Assembly: GCA_030151365.1 (NCBI GenBank) | Contig: JASLDW010000043.1 | Coordinates: forward strand, 1 to 29,224 | Direction: 5' to 3' | DNA length: 29,224 bases | DNA from: Lysobacter sp. | GTDB taxonomy: Bacteria; Pseudomonadota; Gammaproteobacteria; Xanthomonadales; Xanthomonadaceae | In this document: in pieces, positions 21,932-29,224 of the stretch | How positions within the stretch are numbered: position 1 is the first letter of the stretch | How the letters are laid out: the number at the start of each line of letters is the position of its first letter | Position numbers and translations under genes: made by a program | The notes under the pieces: model-generated | The model's database searches: none | Told to the model about the DNA's origin: nothing | The model's input: only the letters and a program-made list of their open reading frames with translations

Positions 21932-22489
21932 TTATTGCGCCGGCTTCATCTCCATGTGCGGGCGCTGGCCCTTGTGATCGCCCCACGCGCCCGGAGCATG
22001 CGCCTTCGCCAGCTCGTCCTGGCTCAGCATGCCGTCGCCGTTGGTGTCCATGCGCTTGAACATCGCGTCGACGAACTCGCCACGCTTCTGCGCGCGCTCG
22101 GCGTCGCGCTTGGCCATCGCCGCCAGCATTTCTTCCTTGCTGATCTTGCCGTCATGGTTGGTATCCATGTCGGCGAAACGCTTCTGCCCGTGCGCCTTGC
22201 GCATCGCCTCGAAATCCGAGCGATCGAGGAAGCCGTCGTGGTTGGCATCGAGCTGGTCGAACTTCGCGGCCAGCTTCGGGTTCTTGGCGGCTTCGTCGCG
22301 GCTGATCTTGCCGTCATGGTCGGTGTCCAGGCGCATGAAACCGCCCATCATCGGGCCGTGGCCACGCGGCGCCGTGGCGGGCGCGCCGGCGGTCGGCGGA
22401 TCGGCCGGCATCTGCTGGGCAATCGCGGTCACGGCGGCGGCGCCAAGCGCGCACGCCAAGGCCAGGGCGAACGGGGTCGAACTCTTCAT
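21932..22489 (-). CDS. Secreted EF-hand calcium-binding protein
   Basis: This 185-residue protein has a signal peptide (cleavage near residue 24, AIAQ) and is periplasmic or secreted. It contains four EF-hand loops: DTDHDGKISRDE (55-66), DANHDGFLDRSD (81-92), DTNHDGKISKEE (109-120) and DTNGDGMLSQDE (148-159). The first three have Glu or Asp at position 12 and all have Asp at 1, 3 and 5 or Asn at 3, so calcium binding is well supported. Linkers are helical and rich in Lys and Met. The ATG at 22489 has AGGAAGA before it and starts the signal peptide; an upstream in-frame TTG is not needed. Physiological role is unknown. Confidence 0.92.
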   Translation of the reverse strand: MKSSTPFALALACALGAAAVTAIAQQMPADPPTAGAPATAPRGHGPMMGGFMRLDTDHDGKISRDEAAKNPKLAAKFDQLDANHDGFLDRSDFEAMRKAHGQKRFADMDTNHDGKISKEEMLAAMAKRDAERAQKRGEFVDAMFKRMDTNGDGMLSQDELAKAHAPGAWGDHKGQRPHMEMKPAQ

Positions 22490-22576
22490 CTGAATCTTCC
22501 TGTGCGGGTATCTGCGCAAGGAACGCCGCGACCCGACCCGTGGTTGACGCCACGGCAGCGACGTTCACCGACGGGC

Positions 22577-22582
22577 TAGACT
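22577..22582 (+). promoter_or_regulatory. -10 box TAGACT, leaderless start of bpt
   Basis: GC-TAGACT is followed by CGACCC and ATG 22589, with no Shine-Dalgarno. Same six-base spacing as the other leaderless candidates. Confidence 0.55.
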
Positions 22583-22588
22583 CGACCC

Positions 22589-23311
22589 ATGAGCGTGTCC
22601 GACGATCTCCGCATCTACCGCACCGGGTTCCACCCCTGCGGTTATTGGCCGGACCGCTTCGCGCGCGACCTCCTGGTCGATCCGCGCGACCCGCGCATCG
22701 CCGACGTCTATCCGCTGTCGCTGGAATGGGGATTCCGCCGCTCGGGCGAGGTCATCTACCGCCCCGATTGCGTGGCTTGCAAGGCTTGTGTCGCCGTGCG
22801 CGTGCCGGTGGACGAGTTCCGCCCCGATCGCAGCCAACGGCGCTGCTTGGCCCGCAATGCCGATCTGCAGGTCCGCGTGGTGCCGGCGGAGCGCACCGAG
22901 GAGCACTTCGCGCTCTATCGCCGCTACCTGCACAGCCGCCATCCCGGCGGCGGCATGGACGACCACAGCGAAGCCGATTTCGACGGTTTCCTGATCGGTC
23001 GCTGGTCGCAGGGACGCTTCCTCGAATTCCGCACCCACGGCGACCACGCCCCGGGACGCCTGCTCGCGGTGGCCGTCACCGACGTGCTCGATGACGCGCT
23101 GTCGGCGGTCTACACCTTCTACGATCCGCTCGAAGCGCAACGCAGCCTCGGCACTTTCGGCGTGCTGCAGCAGATCGAATGGGCGCGGCGCGATGGCCGC
23201 AAGCATCTCTATCTCGGCTACTGGATCGACGGCCACCGCAAGATGGACTACAAGCGTCGCTTCCAGCCGCTGGAACGCTACGACGGCCGCGCCTGGCAGC
23301 CGTTCGATTGA
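22589..23311 (+). CDS. bpt: Leucyl/arginyl-tRNA--protein transferase (Bpt/ATE family)
   Basis: This 240-residue protein matches bacterial arginyl-transferase homologues. The N-terminal ATE part has FHPCGYWPDRFARDLLVDP and GFRRSGEVIYRPDCVACKACVAVRVPVDEF with its cysteine cluster. The C-terminal part has AVYTFYDPLEAQRSLGTFGVLQQIEWAR and YLGYWIDGHRKMDYKRRFQPLE. Known role of Bpt: transfers Leu to proteins with N-terminal Asp or Glu, marking them for ClpS/ClpAP degradation. Length and motifs are complete. ATG 22589 is six bases from a TAGACT -10 box, so the mRNA is probably leaderless. Confidence 0.93.
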   Translation: MSVSDDLRIYRTGFHPCGYWPDRFARDLLVDPRDPRIADVYPLSLEWGFRRSGEVIYRPDCVACKACVAVRVPVDEFRPDRSQRRCLARNADLQVRVVPAERTEEHFALYRRYLHSRHPGGGMDDHSEADFDGFLIGRWSQGRFLEFRTHGDHAPGRLLAVAVTDVLDDALSAVYTFYDPLEAQRSLGTFGVLQQIEWARRDGRKHLYLGYWIDGHRKMDYKRRFQPLERYDGRAWQPFD

Positions 23312-23313
23312 CC

Positions 23314-23613
23314 TCAGCCTTTCGGCGTCATTCCGGGCTCGATGGTCGCGCCGCGGCGCCCGAAGCCGAACTCGCCCGCGGCGCTGGAGTTGGAGACGAT
23401 CATCCGCACCATGTTGGTCGGGATCATCACTTCCACTTCCTTGCCTTCGCCGGCATCCAGCGTCATCTCGGTGAGCATGCCCGAGGTATCGACGTCCTTG
23501 CAGCTGAAATGCGTGCCGGCCGGACCATCCTTGAGATAGGGCTTGCCGGCATCGCCCAGCGCCTCGATGGCATTGGGGAAGAGATAGACGTCGTAACCCG
23601 ATGTGTCGGCCAT
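23314..23613 (-). CDS. Small conserved hypothetical protein downstream of purT
   Basis: This 99-residue acidic protein has no signal or membrane segment. It begins MADTSGYDVYLFPNAIEALGDAGKPYLKDG and has THFSCKDVDTSG and a basic-poor C-terminus ending FGRRGATIEPGMTPKG. One cysteine is present. No domain is recognised. CAGGGATC precedes ATG 23613, and the start is 11 bp after the purT stop on the same strand, so the genes are probably cotranscribed. The tail-to-tail gap to bpt is only 2 bp. Confidence 0.7.
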   Translation of the reverse strand: MADTSGYDVYLFPNAIEALGDAGKPYLKDGPAGTHFSCKDVDTSGMLTEMTLDAGEGKEVEVMIPTNMVRMIVSNSSAAGEFGFGRRGATIEPGMTPKG

Positions 23614-23624
23614 GGTGATCCCTG

Positions 23625-24821
23625 TCAGTCGAACGTGATGTGGATGGAGGCGGCGGCTTCGCGCGCCCGTGCCCGCGCATCATCGCAGGACGCCGCACGC
23701 GCCAGCGTCACGCCGACGCGACGCTTGCCCGAGACCCGCGGTTTCCCGAACAGGCGCAGCGCACTGTCGGGCGCCTGCAACGCGGCTTCGACGTTGGCGA
23801 AACAGGGCACGCCCTCGCCTTCCGCCAGCAGCGCGCACGACGCCGAAGCCCCCCGGTTGGCGATCGCATCGCCATCGGCGCCCACCGGCAGGCCGAGGAT
23901 GGCGCGCGCGTGCAGGGCGAATTCGCTCAACTCCTGCGAAACCAGCGTCACCAGCCCGGTATCGTGCGGACGCGGCGACACTTCCGAGAACCACACGTCG
24001 TCGCCCTTGACGAAGAATTCCATGCCGAACACGCCCCAGCCGCCGAGGTTGGCGGAGACCGCGGTCGCGATGTCCTTGGCGCGTTGCAATGCCAGCGCCG
24101 ACATCGGCTGCGGCTGCCAGCTTTCGACGTAGTCGCCGTCGCGCTGGAGATGGCCGATCGGCGCGCAGAACGCGGTGCCGCCGGCGTGGCGAACGGTGAG
24201 CAAGGTGATCTCGTAGTCGAAATCGATGAAGCCCTCGACGATCACGCGGCCGGCACCGGCGCGGCCACCGGTCTGCGCGTATTCCCAGGCGGCGTCGATG
24301 TCCGTTTCGCTGCGCACCAGCGACTGTCCCTTGCCGGACGACGACATCACCGGCTTGACCACGCACGGCAGGCCAAGCTCGGCGACCGCGGCGCGATAGT
24401 CGGCGTGCGTATCGACGAAACGGAACGGCGATGTCGGCAGGCCCAGCGTTTCCGCGGCAAGGCGACGGATGCCTTCGCGATCCATGGTGAGCCAGGCAGC
24501 ACGCGCGGTCGGGATCACGCGCACGCTGCCCTCATGCTCGAGTTCGACCAGCGTCGGTGTATGGATGGCTTCGATTTCCGGCACCACGATGTGCGGTTGC
24601 TCCTGCGCGATCAATGCGCGCAGGGCCGCGCCATCGAGCATGTCGAGCACGTGGCTGCGATGGGCGACCTGCATCGCCGGGGCATCGGCATAGCGGTCGG
24701 CGGCGATCACCTCGACGCCCAGCCGCTGCAGCTCGATCGCCACTTCCTTGCCCAGCTCCCCCGATCCCAGCAGCAATACCCGTGTGGCCTTGGCGGTCAG
24801 CGGCGTTCCCAGTGTGGTCAT
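23625..24821 (-). CDS. purT: Formate-dependent GAR transformylase
   Basis: This 398-residue protein is the PurT ATP-grasp enzyme, which makes formyl-GAR from GAR, formate and ATP in purine synthesis. It opens MTTLGTPLTAKATRVLLLGSGELGKEVAIELQRLGVEVIAADRYADAPAM and continues with PEIEAIHT, LTMDREGIRRLAAE, PCVVKPVMSSSGKGQS (ATP loop), GGRAGAGRVIVEGFI and FSEVSPRPHDTG. Agreement with the E. coli enzyme (392 residues) runs end to end. ATG 24821 is chosen to match the family start; the frame stays open upstream to 24908 but that part is unlike PurT and holds promoter and operator sequence. Confidence 0.96.
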   Translation of the reverse strand: MTTLGTPLTAKATRVLLLGSGELGKEVAIELQRLGVEVIAADRYADAPAMQVAHRSHVLDMLDGAALRALIAQEQPHIVVPEIEAIHTPTLVELEHEGSVRVIPTARAAWLTMDREGIRRLAAETLGLPTSPFRFVDTHADYRAAVAELGLPCVVKPVMSSSGKGQSLVRSETDIDAAWEYAQTGGRAGAGRVIVEGFIDFDYEITLLTVRHAGGTAFCAPIGHLQRDGDYVESWQPQPMSALALQRAKDIATAVSANLGGWGVFGMEFFVKGDDVWFSEVSPRPHDTGLVTLVSQELSEFALHARAILGLPVGADGDAIANRGASASCALLAEGEGVPCFANVEAALQAPDSALRLFGKPRVSGKRRVGVTLARAASCDDARARAREAAASIHITFD

Positions 24822-24850
24822 CGGTGCAAGCGCGTTGGAAAGGGCCGCCA

Positions 24851-24856
24851 AGTCTA
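24851..24856 (-). promoter_or_regulatory. Possible -10 box of purT
   Basis: On the - strand GC-TAGACT lies about 30 bp before ATG 24821. It is the same hexamer as in front of bpt, but here with a short leader. No clear -35 box. Confidence 0.35.
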
Positions 24857-24877
24857 GCGGAGGGCCATTCATACAAT

Positions 24878-24898
24878 ATGATATCAATTTGATATCAT
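24878..24898. promoter_or_regulatory. Double TGATATCA operator upstream of the SPFH operon
   Basis: Two identical 8-bp palindromes TGATATCA at 24879-24886 and 24890-24897 lie 11 bp apart (start to start), inside a 21-bp inverted repeat whose arms are ATGATATCAA and TTGATATCAT. Centre spacing of about one helical turn fits two side-by-side dimers of a ribbon-helix-helix repressor. One such protein is encoded in the operon (25817). TATGAT (24877-24882), a near-consensus -10, overlaps the first copy. The DNA is strikingly AT-rich against its surroundings. Confidence 0.75.
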
Positions 24899-24922
24899 CC
24901 TTCCGCACAACGGAGATTCCCC

Positions 24923-25807
<885 letters not shown>

Positions 25808-25816
25808 TCCGCTGCA

Positions 25817-26005
25817 ATGGCCGAGAAGAAAGCCTATCCGCTGCGCATCAACGCCGAGATCCTCTCGGCGACGCAGCGCTGGGCCGACGACGAGCTGCGC
25901 AGCGTCAACGCACAGATCGAATACGTGCTGCGCGAGGCGTTGCGCAAGGCGGGACGGTTGAAATCACCCCAAACACAATCGAATGACGAGGGAGAGGAAT
26001 CATGA
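25817..26005 (+). CDS. Ribbon-helix-helix (Arc-type) DNA-binding protein
   Basis: This 62-residue protein has the Arc/MetJ-type pattern: a short beta strand YPLRINAEI, then two helices LSATQRWADDELRSVNAQIEYVLREALRKAG. The strand (residues 7-12) would read the DNA major groove as a dimer. A charged tail follows (QTQSNDEGEES). It lies 9 bp after the SPFH gene and overlaps the DUF4177 gene by four bases. The nearby TGATATCA pair is the natural candidate for its operator, making the operon self-repressing. It could also be an antitoxin-like protein, but no toxin gene adjoins it. Confidence 0.85.
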   Translation: MAEKKAYPLRINAEILSATQRWADDELRSVNAQIEYVLREALRKAGRLKSPQTQSNDEGEES

Positions 26006-26181
26006 GTGGCCGTTGGCAATACAAGGTCGTCGAATTCAAACCGGCATTGATGGGCGGGCTCAAGCCCGACGAATGGCAGGCCGAACTCGACAAACTGGGT
26101 GCCCAGGGATGGGAGCTGGTCAGCGTCGCACCGACGATGCCGCTCAACCATCTGCTGGCCGTGCTCAAGCGCGAGGCATGA
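26002..26181 (+). CDS. DUF4177 family small protein
   Basis: Fifty-nine residues (MSGRWQYKVVEFKPALMGGL...WELVSVAPTMPLNHLLAVLKREA) fit DUF4177: an N-terminal strand WQYKVVEF, a helix DEWQAELDKLGAQG, then WELVSV and a final strand AVLKR. It is predicted to be soluble, with unknown role. GGAGAGG precedes ATG 26002. It overlaps the upstream gene by ATGA and is followed, or overlapped if ATG 26178 is used, by the hydrolase gene, so all are translated from one mRNA. Confidence 0.87.
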   Translation: MSGRWQYKVVEFKPALMGGLKPDEWQAELDKLGAQGWELVSVAPTMPLNHLLAVLKREA

Positions 26182-26183
26182 TC

Positions 26184-27485
26184 ATGAAACGCACGCGCAA
26201 TTCCATTTCAGCCATCGCCCTCGCTTGTGCGCTGGCCCTGCCCGCTTCCGCCGCCACCGATACCCCGCAGGCGATCGCGTCGAAGCTGCTTGATCGCCTC
26301 GATGCCGGCCAGTACGAACAGGCCGAAGCGATGCTGGACGCGAACATGCAACAGCACGTACCCGTCGACAAGCTCAAGGCGGCATGGCAATCGTTGCCTC
26401 GGGCGGGCAGTCGCGATGCAGCACAACTGTCGCAGCAGAACGGCATGCAGATCGTCAAACAGACGCTGCATCGCGAGGGAACGACCTGGATATTCACCGC
26501 GGCAATCGACGCGCAGGGCAAGGTCGGCGCCATGTTCGTGCAGCCGCAGCAGAACGCCGCGCCTGTTCCCGCGATTCCCGTCGATGCCGGCTATGGCGAA
26601 CGCGAGATCCGCGTCGGCGCCGAAGGCCATCCGCTCGGCGGCACGCTGGCGATGCCGAAGGGGAAAGGGCCCTTCCCGGCCGTGGTGCTGGTGCACGGAT
26701 CCGGTGCCAACGATCGCGAGGAAACGGTCGGTGCGAACCATGTCTTCACCGACATCGCGCGCGGATTGGCGGCGCAGGGCATCGCCGTGTTGCGCTACGA
26801 CAAGCGCGCGTATGCGTATCCGAAGGAAGCGGCCGCCGGCAGCAACGCCACCATCGACGATGAAACCACCGACGATGCCGTTTCCGCGCTCAAGGTGTTG
26901 TCGGCGCTGCCTGGCGTCGATCCCCGCCACGTTTTCGTCTTCGGGCACAGCCTTGGCGCGCTGGTGGCGCCGCGCATCGCGCAGCGCGCCGGCAATGTCG
27001 CCGGCGTGATCGAACTCGGCGGACTCGGGCGGAAGATGATGGATATCCTCCCCTACCAGCAACGTTTTCTCGCGCAATTGCAGGGCAAGTCGGGCGATCC
27101 CCGGGTCCATGCCGCGATCGCCGGGATGGAACGCGACATCGCCGCGATCCGCGGCAATGCCAGCCCCGCGCCCAGGCTGATGGGCCAGTCCGCGGATTAC
27201 TGGCGCAGCATCGATGCGATCGATCCCATCGTCGCCGCGAAATCCGTGCATGTGCCGATGCTGCTGTTGCACGGCGGCCGCGACTTCCAGGTGCCGATGG
27301 AAGACTGGTCGATGTGGCAACGCGCCGTCGGCGACGACAAGCGTTTCACCCTGAAGCTGTATCCCGCGCTCAGCCATCTCGGCATCGCCGGAACGGGAAC
27401 GCTCTCTCCGGCCGAATACGCGCAACCCGGGCATGTCGATGCGCAGCTGGTCAACGATGTCGCCGCCTGGATCAAGGCGCACTGA
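26184..27485 (+). CDS. Secreted alpha/beta hydrolase with N-terminal DUF3887-like domain
   Basis: This 433-residue protein has a signal peptide (cleavage near residue 24, ASAAT). Residues 26-120 form a DUF3887-like small domain (AIASKLLDRLDAGQYEQAEAMLDANM...). The hydrolase domain begins near 135 and has oxyanion HGSG (171-174), the nucleophile elbow GHSLG with Ser256, an acid in LLLHGGRDFQVP and His in LSHLG. Activity is probably esterase or peptidase in the periplasm. AGG at 26174-26176 fits ATG 26184 best (7 bp); ATG 26178 would overlap the DUF4177 stop. This combination occurs in stress-type hydrolases of unknown substrate. Confidence 0.88.
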   Translation: MKRTRNSISAIALACALALPASAATDTPQAIASKLLDRLDAGQYEQAEAMLDANMQQHVPVDKLKAAWQSLPRAGSRDAAQLSQQNGMQIVKQTLHREGTTWIFTAAIDAQGKVGAMFVQPQQNAAPVPAIPVDAGYGEREIRVGAEGHPLGGTLAMPKGKGPFPAVVLVHGSGANDREETVGANHVFTDIARGLAAQGIAVLRYDKRAYAYPKEAAAGSNATIDDETTDDAVSALKVLSALPGVDPRHVFVFGHSLGALVAPRIAQRAGNVAGVIELGGLGRKMMDILPYQQRFLAQLQGKSGDPRVHAAIAGMERDIAAIRGNASPAPRLMGQSADYWRSIDAIDPIVAAKSVHVPMLLLHGGRDFQVPMEDWSMWQRAVGDDKRFTLKLYPALSHLGIAGTGTLSPAEYAQPGHVDAQLVNDVAAWIKAH

Positions 27486-27486
27486 G

Positions 27487-28059
27487 ATGGCGACCGCGAA
27501 TATTTCCCGCGACTTTCCGGTCACCGCGCCGAACCTCGCGCTGGCGTGGAGCATTCCCGCCGCCAGCCTGCTGTTCGCGGCCGGATCCGCGTGGTGGGCG
27601 TGGTCGCGGCACCCGGTCGCGACGACGATGGCGTTCTGGCCGCGCAGCGGACCGCTCGTCGCGACCATCGTTCTCGTGTTGGCCGCGGCCATCACCTTCG
27701 CGTGCATCCACCGTCGACGCGTCGTCGTGGATGGCAGCGCGTTGCACATCGTTGCCGGCATCACCGGCACGAAAGTCGAAATCGACCGACTCGACATCGC
27801 CAATGCCAAAGTCATCGATCTCGACACCTCCGCGGACATCCGCATCGGAGTCAAGTTGTTCGGCGTGGAAATGCCAGGGCTGAAAGCCGGCCGTTTCCAC
27901 CTGAAAGGCGGCGGCACCGCATTCGTCCTGCTGACCGACCGCCACCGCGTGCTCGCCCTCCCCGACCTGGACGGCCGCCTGTTGCTGCTCAGCATGGAAC
28001 GTCCCCAACAGTTGCTCGACGCGTTGAACCAAGTGGCCACGCGGACACCGCATCGCTAA
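27487..28059 (+). CDS. Membrane protein with PH-like domain
   Basis: This 190-residue protein has two membrane segments (about 20-40 and 52-74) and then a soluble beta-rich domain: RRRVVVDGSALHIVAGITGTKVEIDRLDIANAKVIDLD, later FVLLTDRHRVLALPDLDG. This resembles bacterial PH (bPH) domains, which lie on the cytoplasmic side of the membrane. Function is unknown. ATG 27487 is two bases downstream of the end of the hydrolase gene, with an overlapping ACTGAG as weak ribosome-binding site. It is the last gene of the SPFH-led operon, since the next gene has its own -10 box. Confidence 0.75.
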   Translation: MATANISRDFPVTAPNLALAWSIPAASLLFAAGSAWWAWSRHPVATTMAFWPRSGPLVATIVLVLAAAITFACIHRRRVVVDGSALHIVAGITGTKVEIDRLDIANAKVIDLDTSADIRIGVKLFGVEMPGLKAGRFHLKGGGTAFVLLTDRHRVLALPDLDGRLLLLSMERPQQLLDALNQVATRTPHR

Positions 28060-28062
28060 GCT
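28057..28062 (+). promoter_or_regulatory. -10 box TAAGCT, leaderless start of the M15 peptidase gene
   Basis: GC-TAAGCT is followed by GTCCGC and ATG 28069. It overlaps the stop codon of the preceding gene. No Shine-Dalgarno. Confidence 0.5.
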
Positions 28063-28068
28063 GTCCGC

Positions 28069-28854
28069 ATGCAGTCCCGCCCGCGATACCTGATCAACAG
28101 CGCCCGCGCCGAACTGTGGCCGGCATGGCTGCTGCGGGCGCGCCGCAATGCCGATGCCCGCGCGCTGGCGACCGCCGCTTGGGTCGTCCGCAGCCGTGAG
28201 GGCGGCTATCTCGCGACCATCGATGCGGGCGGCAAGCTTCATCCGTTGCCGCCGATGCAGCCGTCGCGCGACGCCGACGACTGGCGCGCACTGGCGCGCG
28301 CCGGCGCCGAACTCCATGCCCCCGTCCGCGACCTGCCGATGCACGGGCTGGAACGCCGCCTGCTCGAACTCGGGCTCGATGCCGACGATTACGCGCAGCG
28401 CACCGGGCTGATGCAGATTCCCGAGCCGTCGCGACTCACGCTGGCCGGATTCGATCGCTATCGGCGTCCGCTGTGGCTGGGCGACGGCGCCGGCCGCGCC
28501 TGGAATCGCATGCGCGCGGCCGCGGCAAGCGATGGCGTCGCGCTCGACGCCATTTCCGGGTATCGCAGCCACGCCTACCAGATGGGCATCTTCGCGCGCA
28601 AGCGCGCGCGCGGATTGAACGTCGACGAGATCCTCGCGGTCAACGCCGCGCCCGGGTTTTCCGAACACCACTCGGGCGATGCGCTCGACATCGGTACCGA
28701 GGACGAACCGCCGGCGGAAGAGTCGTTCGAACATACCGCCGCGTTCCGCTGGCTATCGGATCACGCCGGCGATTTCGGTTTCCGCCTGAGCTATCCGCGC
28801 GACAATCGCCACGGCATCGTCTACGAACCCTGGCACTGGCGCTGGCACGGTTGA
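28069..28854 (+). CDS. M15-family D-alanyl-D-alanine carboxypeptidase (VanY-like)
   Basis: This 261-residue protein has an N-terminal region of about 120 residues without recognised domain, then an M15 peptidase domain. Motifs are SGYRS (163-167), SEHHSGDALDIG with zinc ligands His200 and Asp207, and EPWHWRW with Glu253 and His256. All catalytic residues are present. Known reaction: removal of the terminal D-Ala from peptidoglycan peptides. No signal peptide is seen from ATG 28069 (MQSRPRYLIN), which is odd for a wall enzyme; a cytoplasmic precursor- or recycling-linked role is possible. The mRNA looks leaderless. Confidence 0.9.
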   Translation: MQSRPRYLINSARAELWPAWLLRARRNADARALATAAWVVRSREGGYLATIDAGGKLHPLPPMQPSRDADDWRALARAGAELHAPVRDLPMHGLERRLLELGLDADDYAQRTGLMQIPEPSRLTLAGFDRYRRPLWLGDGAGRAWNRMRAAAASDGVALDAISGYRSHAYQMGIFARKRARGLNVDEILAVNAAPGFSEHHSGDALDIGTEDEPPAEESFEHTAAFRWLSDHAGDFGFRLSYPRDNRHGIVYEPWHWRWHG

Positions 28855-28881
28855 AACCCTGCTGGCACCCCTGGTGTTCGC

Positions 28882-29224
28882 CTACTTGGTTTGCGAACGC
28901 GGGATCGGCCCCTTGCCGAAATCGGAAATCTTCCACAGATAGAGGCTGGCCCAGGTGCGATACGGTCCCCAGGCCTCGCCGCGCGCCAGCGTTTCCTTGG
29001 GCGACGGCATCTCGTCGAGGCCATCGAGGATCTGGTGCCCCTTGCGGATGCCGAAGTCGTCGACCGGCAGCACGTCCGGCCGTCCGAGCTTGAACATCAG
29101 CATCATCTCGACCGTCCAGCGCCCGATGCCGCGGACAGGCACCAGCGCCTTGATGATGGCTTCCTCGTCCATCGTCGCCATGCGCCGCAGGCCGGGAATC
29201 TCGCCGGCCAGTTCGCGCGCGGAG
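28882..29224 (-). CDS. DNA-3-methyladenine glycosylase II, AlkA-type (5' end cut by window)
   Basis: The C-terminal 113 or so residues of a helix-hairpin-helix GPD glycosylase are visible. LVPVRGIGRWTVEMMLMFKLGR is the hairpin, and VLPVDDFGIRKG holds the catalytic Asp. The end has EAWGPYRTWASLYLWKI, where YRTWASLYLW is typical. It excises alkylated bases such as 3-methyladenine. The frame continues through base 29224 upstream of the internal Met at 29181 (IPGLRRM), so the true start is outside. It converges with the M15 peptidase gene with 27 bp between. Confidence 0.9.
   Translation of the reverse strand, partial: SARELAGEIPGLRRMATMDEEAIIKALVPVRGIGRWTVEMMLMFKLGRPDVLPVDDFGIRKGHQILDGLDEMPSPKETLARGEAWGPYRTWASLYLWKISDFGKGPIPRSQTK

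Noticed and set aside
25817..26181. Toxin-antitoxin pair formed by the RHH protein and the DUF4177 protein
   Set aside because: DUF4177 has no resemblance to known toxins, and the pair lies inside an operon with SPFH and hydrolase genes; an operon repressor is the simpler reading.
26208..28040. 610-codon - strand frame opposite the hydrolase and PH-domain genes
   Set aside because: It spans two real genes on the opposite strand, has Arg/His/Asp-rich low-information sequence and no start signal.

Overview
The window is high-GC gammaproteobacterial DNA, most likely Xanthomonadaceae (Lysobacter/Luteimonas/Xanthomonas relatives). The support is the protein flavour of rlmKL, bpt, purT, tesB and a xanthomonad-type VirD4, plus several genes whose start codon follows a -10 box directly. 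This assignment is inference from the sequence alone.

Region 1 (1-3975) is a run of integron gene cassettes, all oriented left to right. Seven complete attC sites of 110-112 bp, one left-edge partial and one truncated site separate eight cassettes. The cassettes carry a YdeI/OmpD-associated protein, a membrane-anchored CxxC protein, a secreted small protein, a CxxC/zinc-ribbon-like protein, a three-segment membrane protein, a secreted TonB-C-terminal-domain protein, one short antisense ORF and one cassette with no convincing gene. No integrase is in view; attC polarity puts attI/intI to the left. Most cassettes have their two ends complementary well beyond the 7-bp attC box, up to 14 bp exactly bracketing a gene.

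Region 2 (about 3976-8800) holds small accessory genes on the + strand: secreted proteins, rhodanese, cupin, VOC/glyoxalase fold, DUF4242, DUF1993, a membrane protein that seems to lack a normal start codon, and a DUF962/Mpo1-like protein. A decayed attC at about 5161-5251 shows that the integron once reached further right, as expected for the oldest end of an array.

Region 3 (8873-15569) has a DUF1615 lipoprotein (+), then on the - strand a class-C beta-lactamase-like serine hydrolase, a virD4-type coupling ATPase with no other secretion genes nearby, tRNA-Ala(CGC) with a strong terminator, and a two-gene unit of L,D-transpeptidase lipoprotein plus dicarboxylate/amino-acid symporter.

Region 4 (15635-24821) is mostly conserved chromosome: endonuclease V, two small secreted proteins, rlmKL with an overlapping hydrolase gene, an AmpD-like amidase, tesB with a DUF2007-like protein, an EF-hand protein, bpt, and purT with a small conserved protein.

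Region 5 (24878-29224) starts with a double TGATATCA operator in front of an SPFH - ribbon-helix-helix - DUF4177 - alpha/beta hydrolase - PH-domain operon. An M15 peptidase and a truncated AlkA-type glycosylase at the right edge follow. Cell-wall enzymes recur across the window (serine hydrolase, L,D-transpeptidase, amidase, M15 peptidase), but they are separate transcription units and not a pathway cluster.
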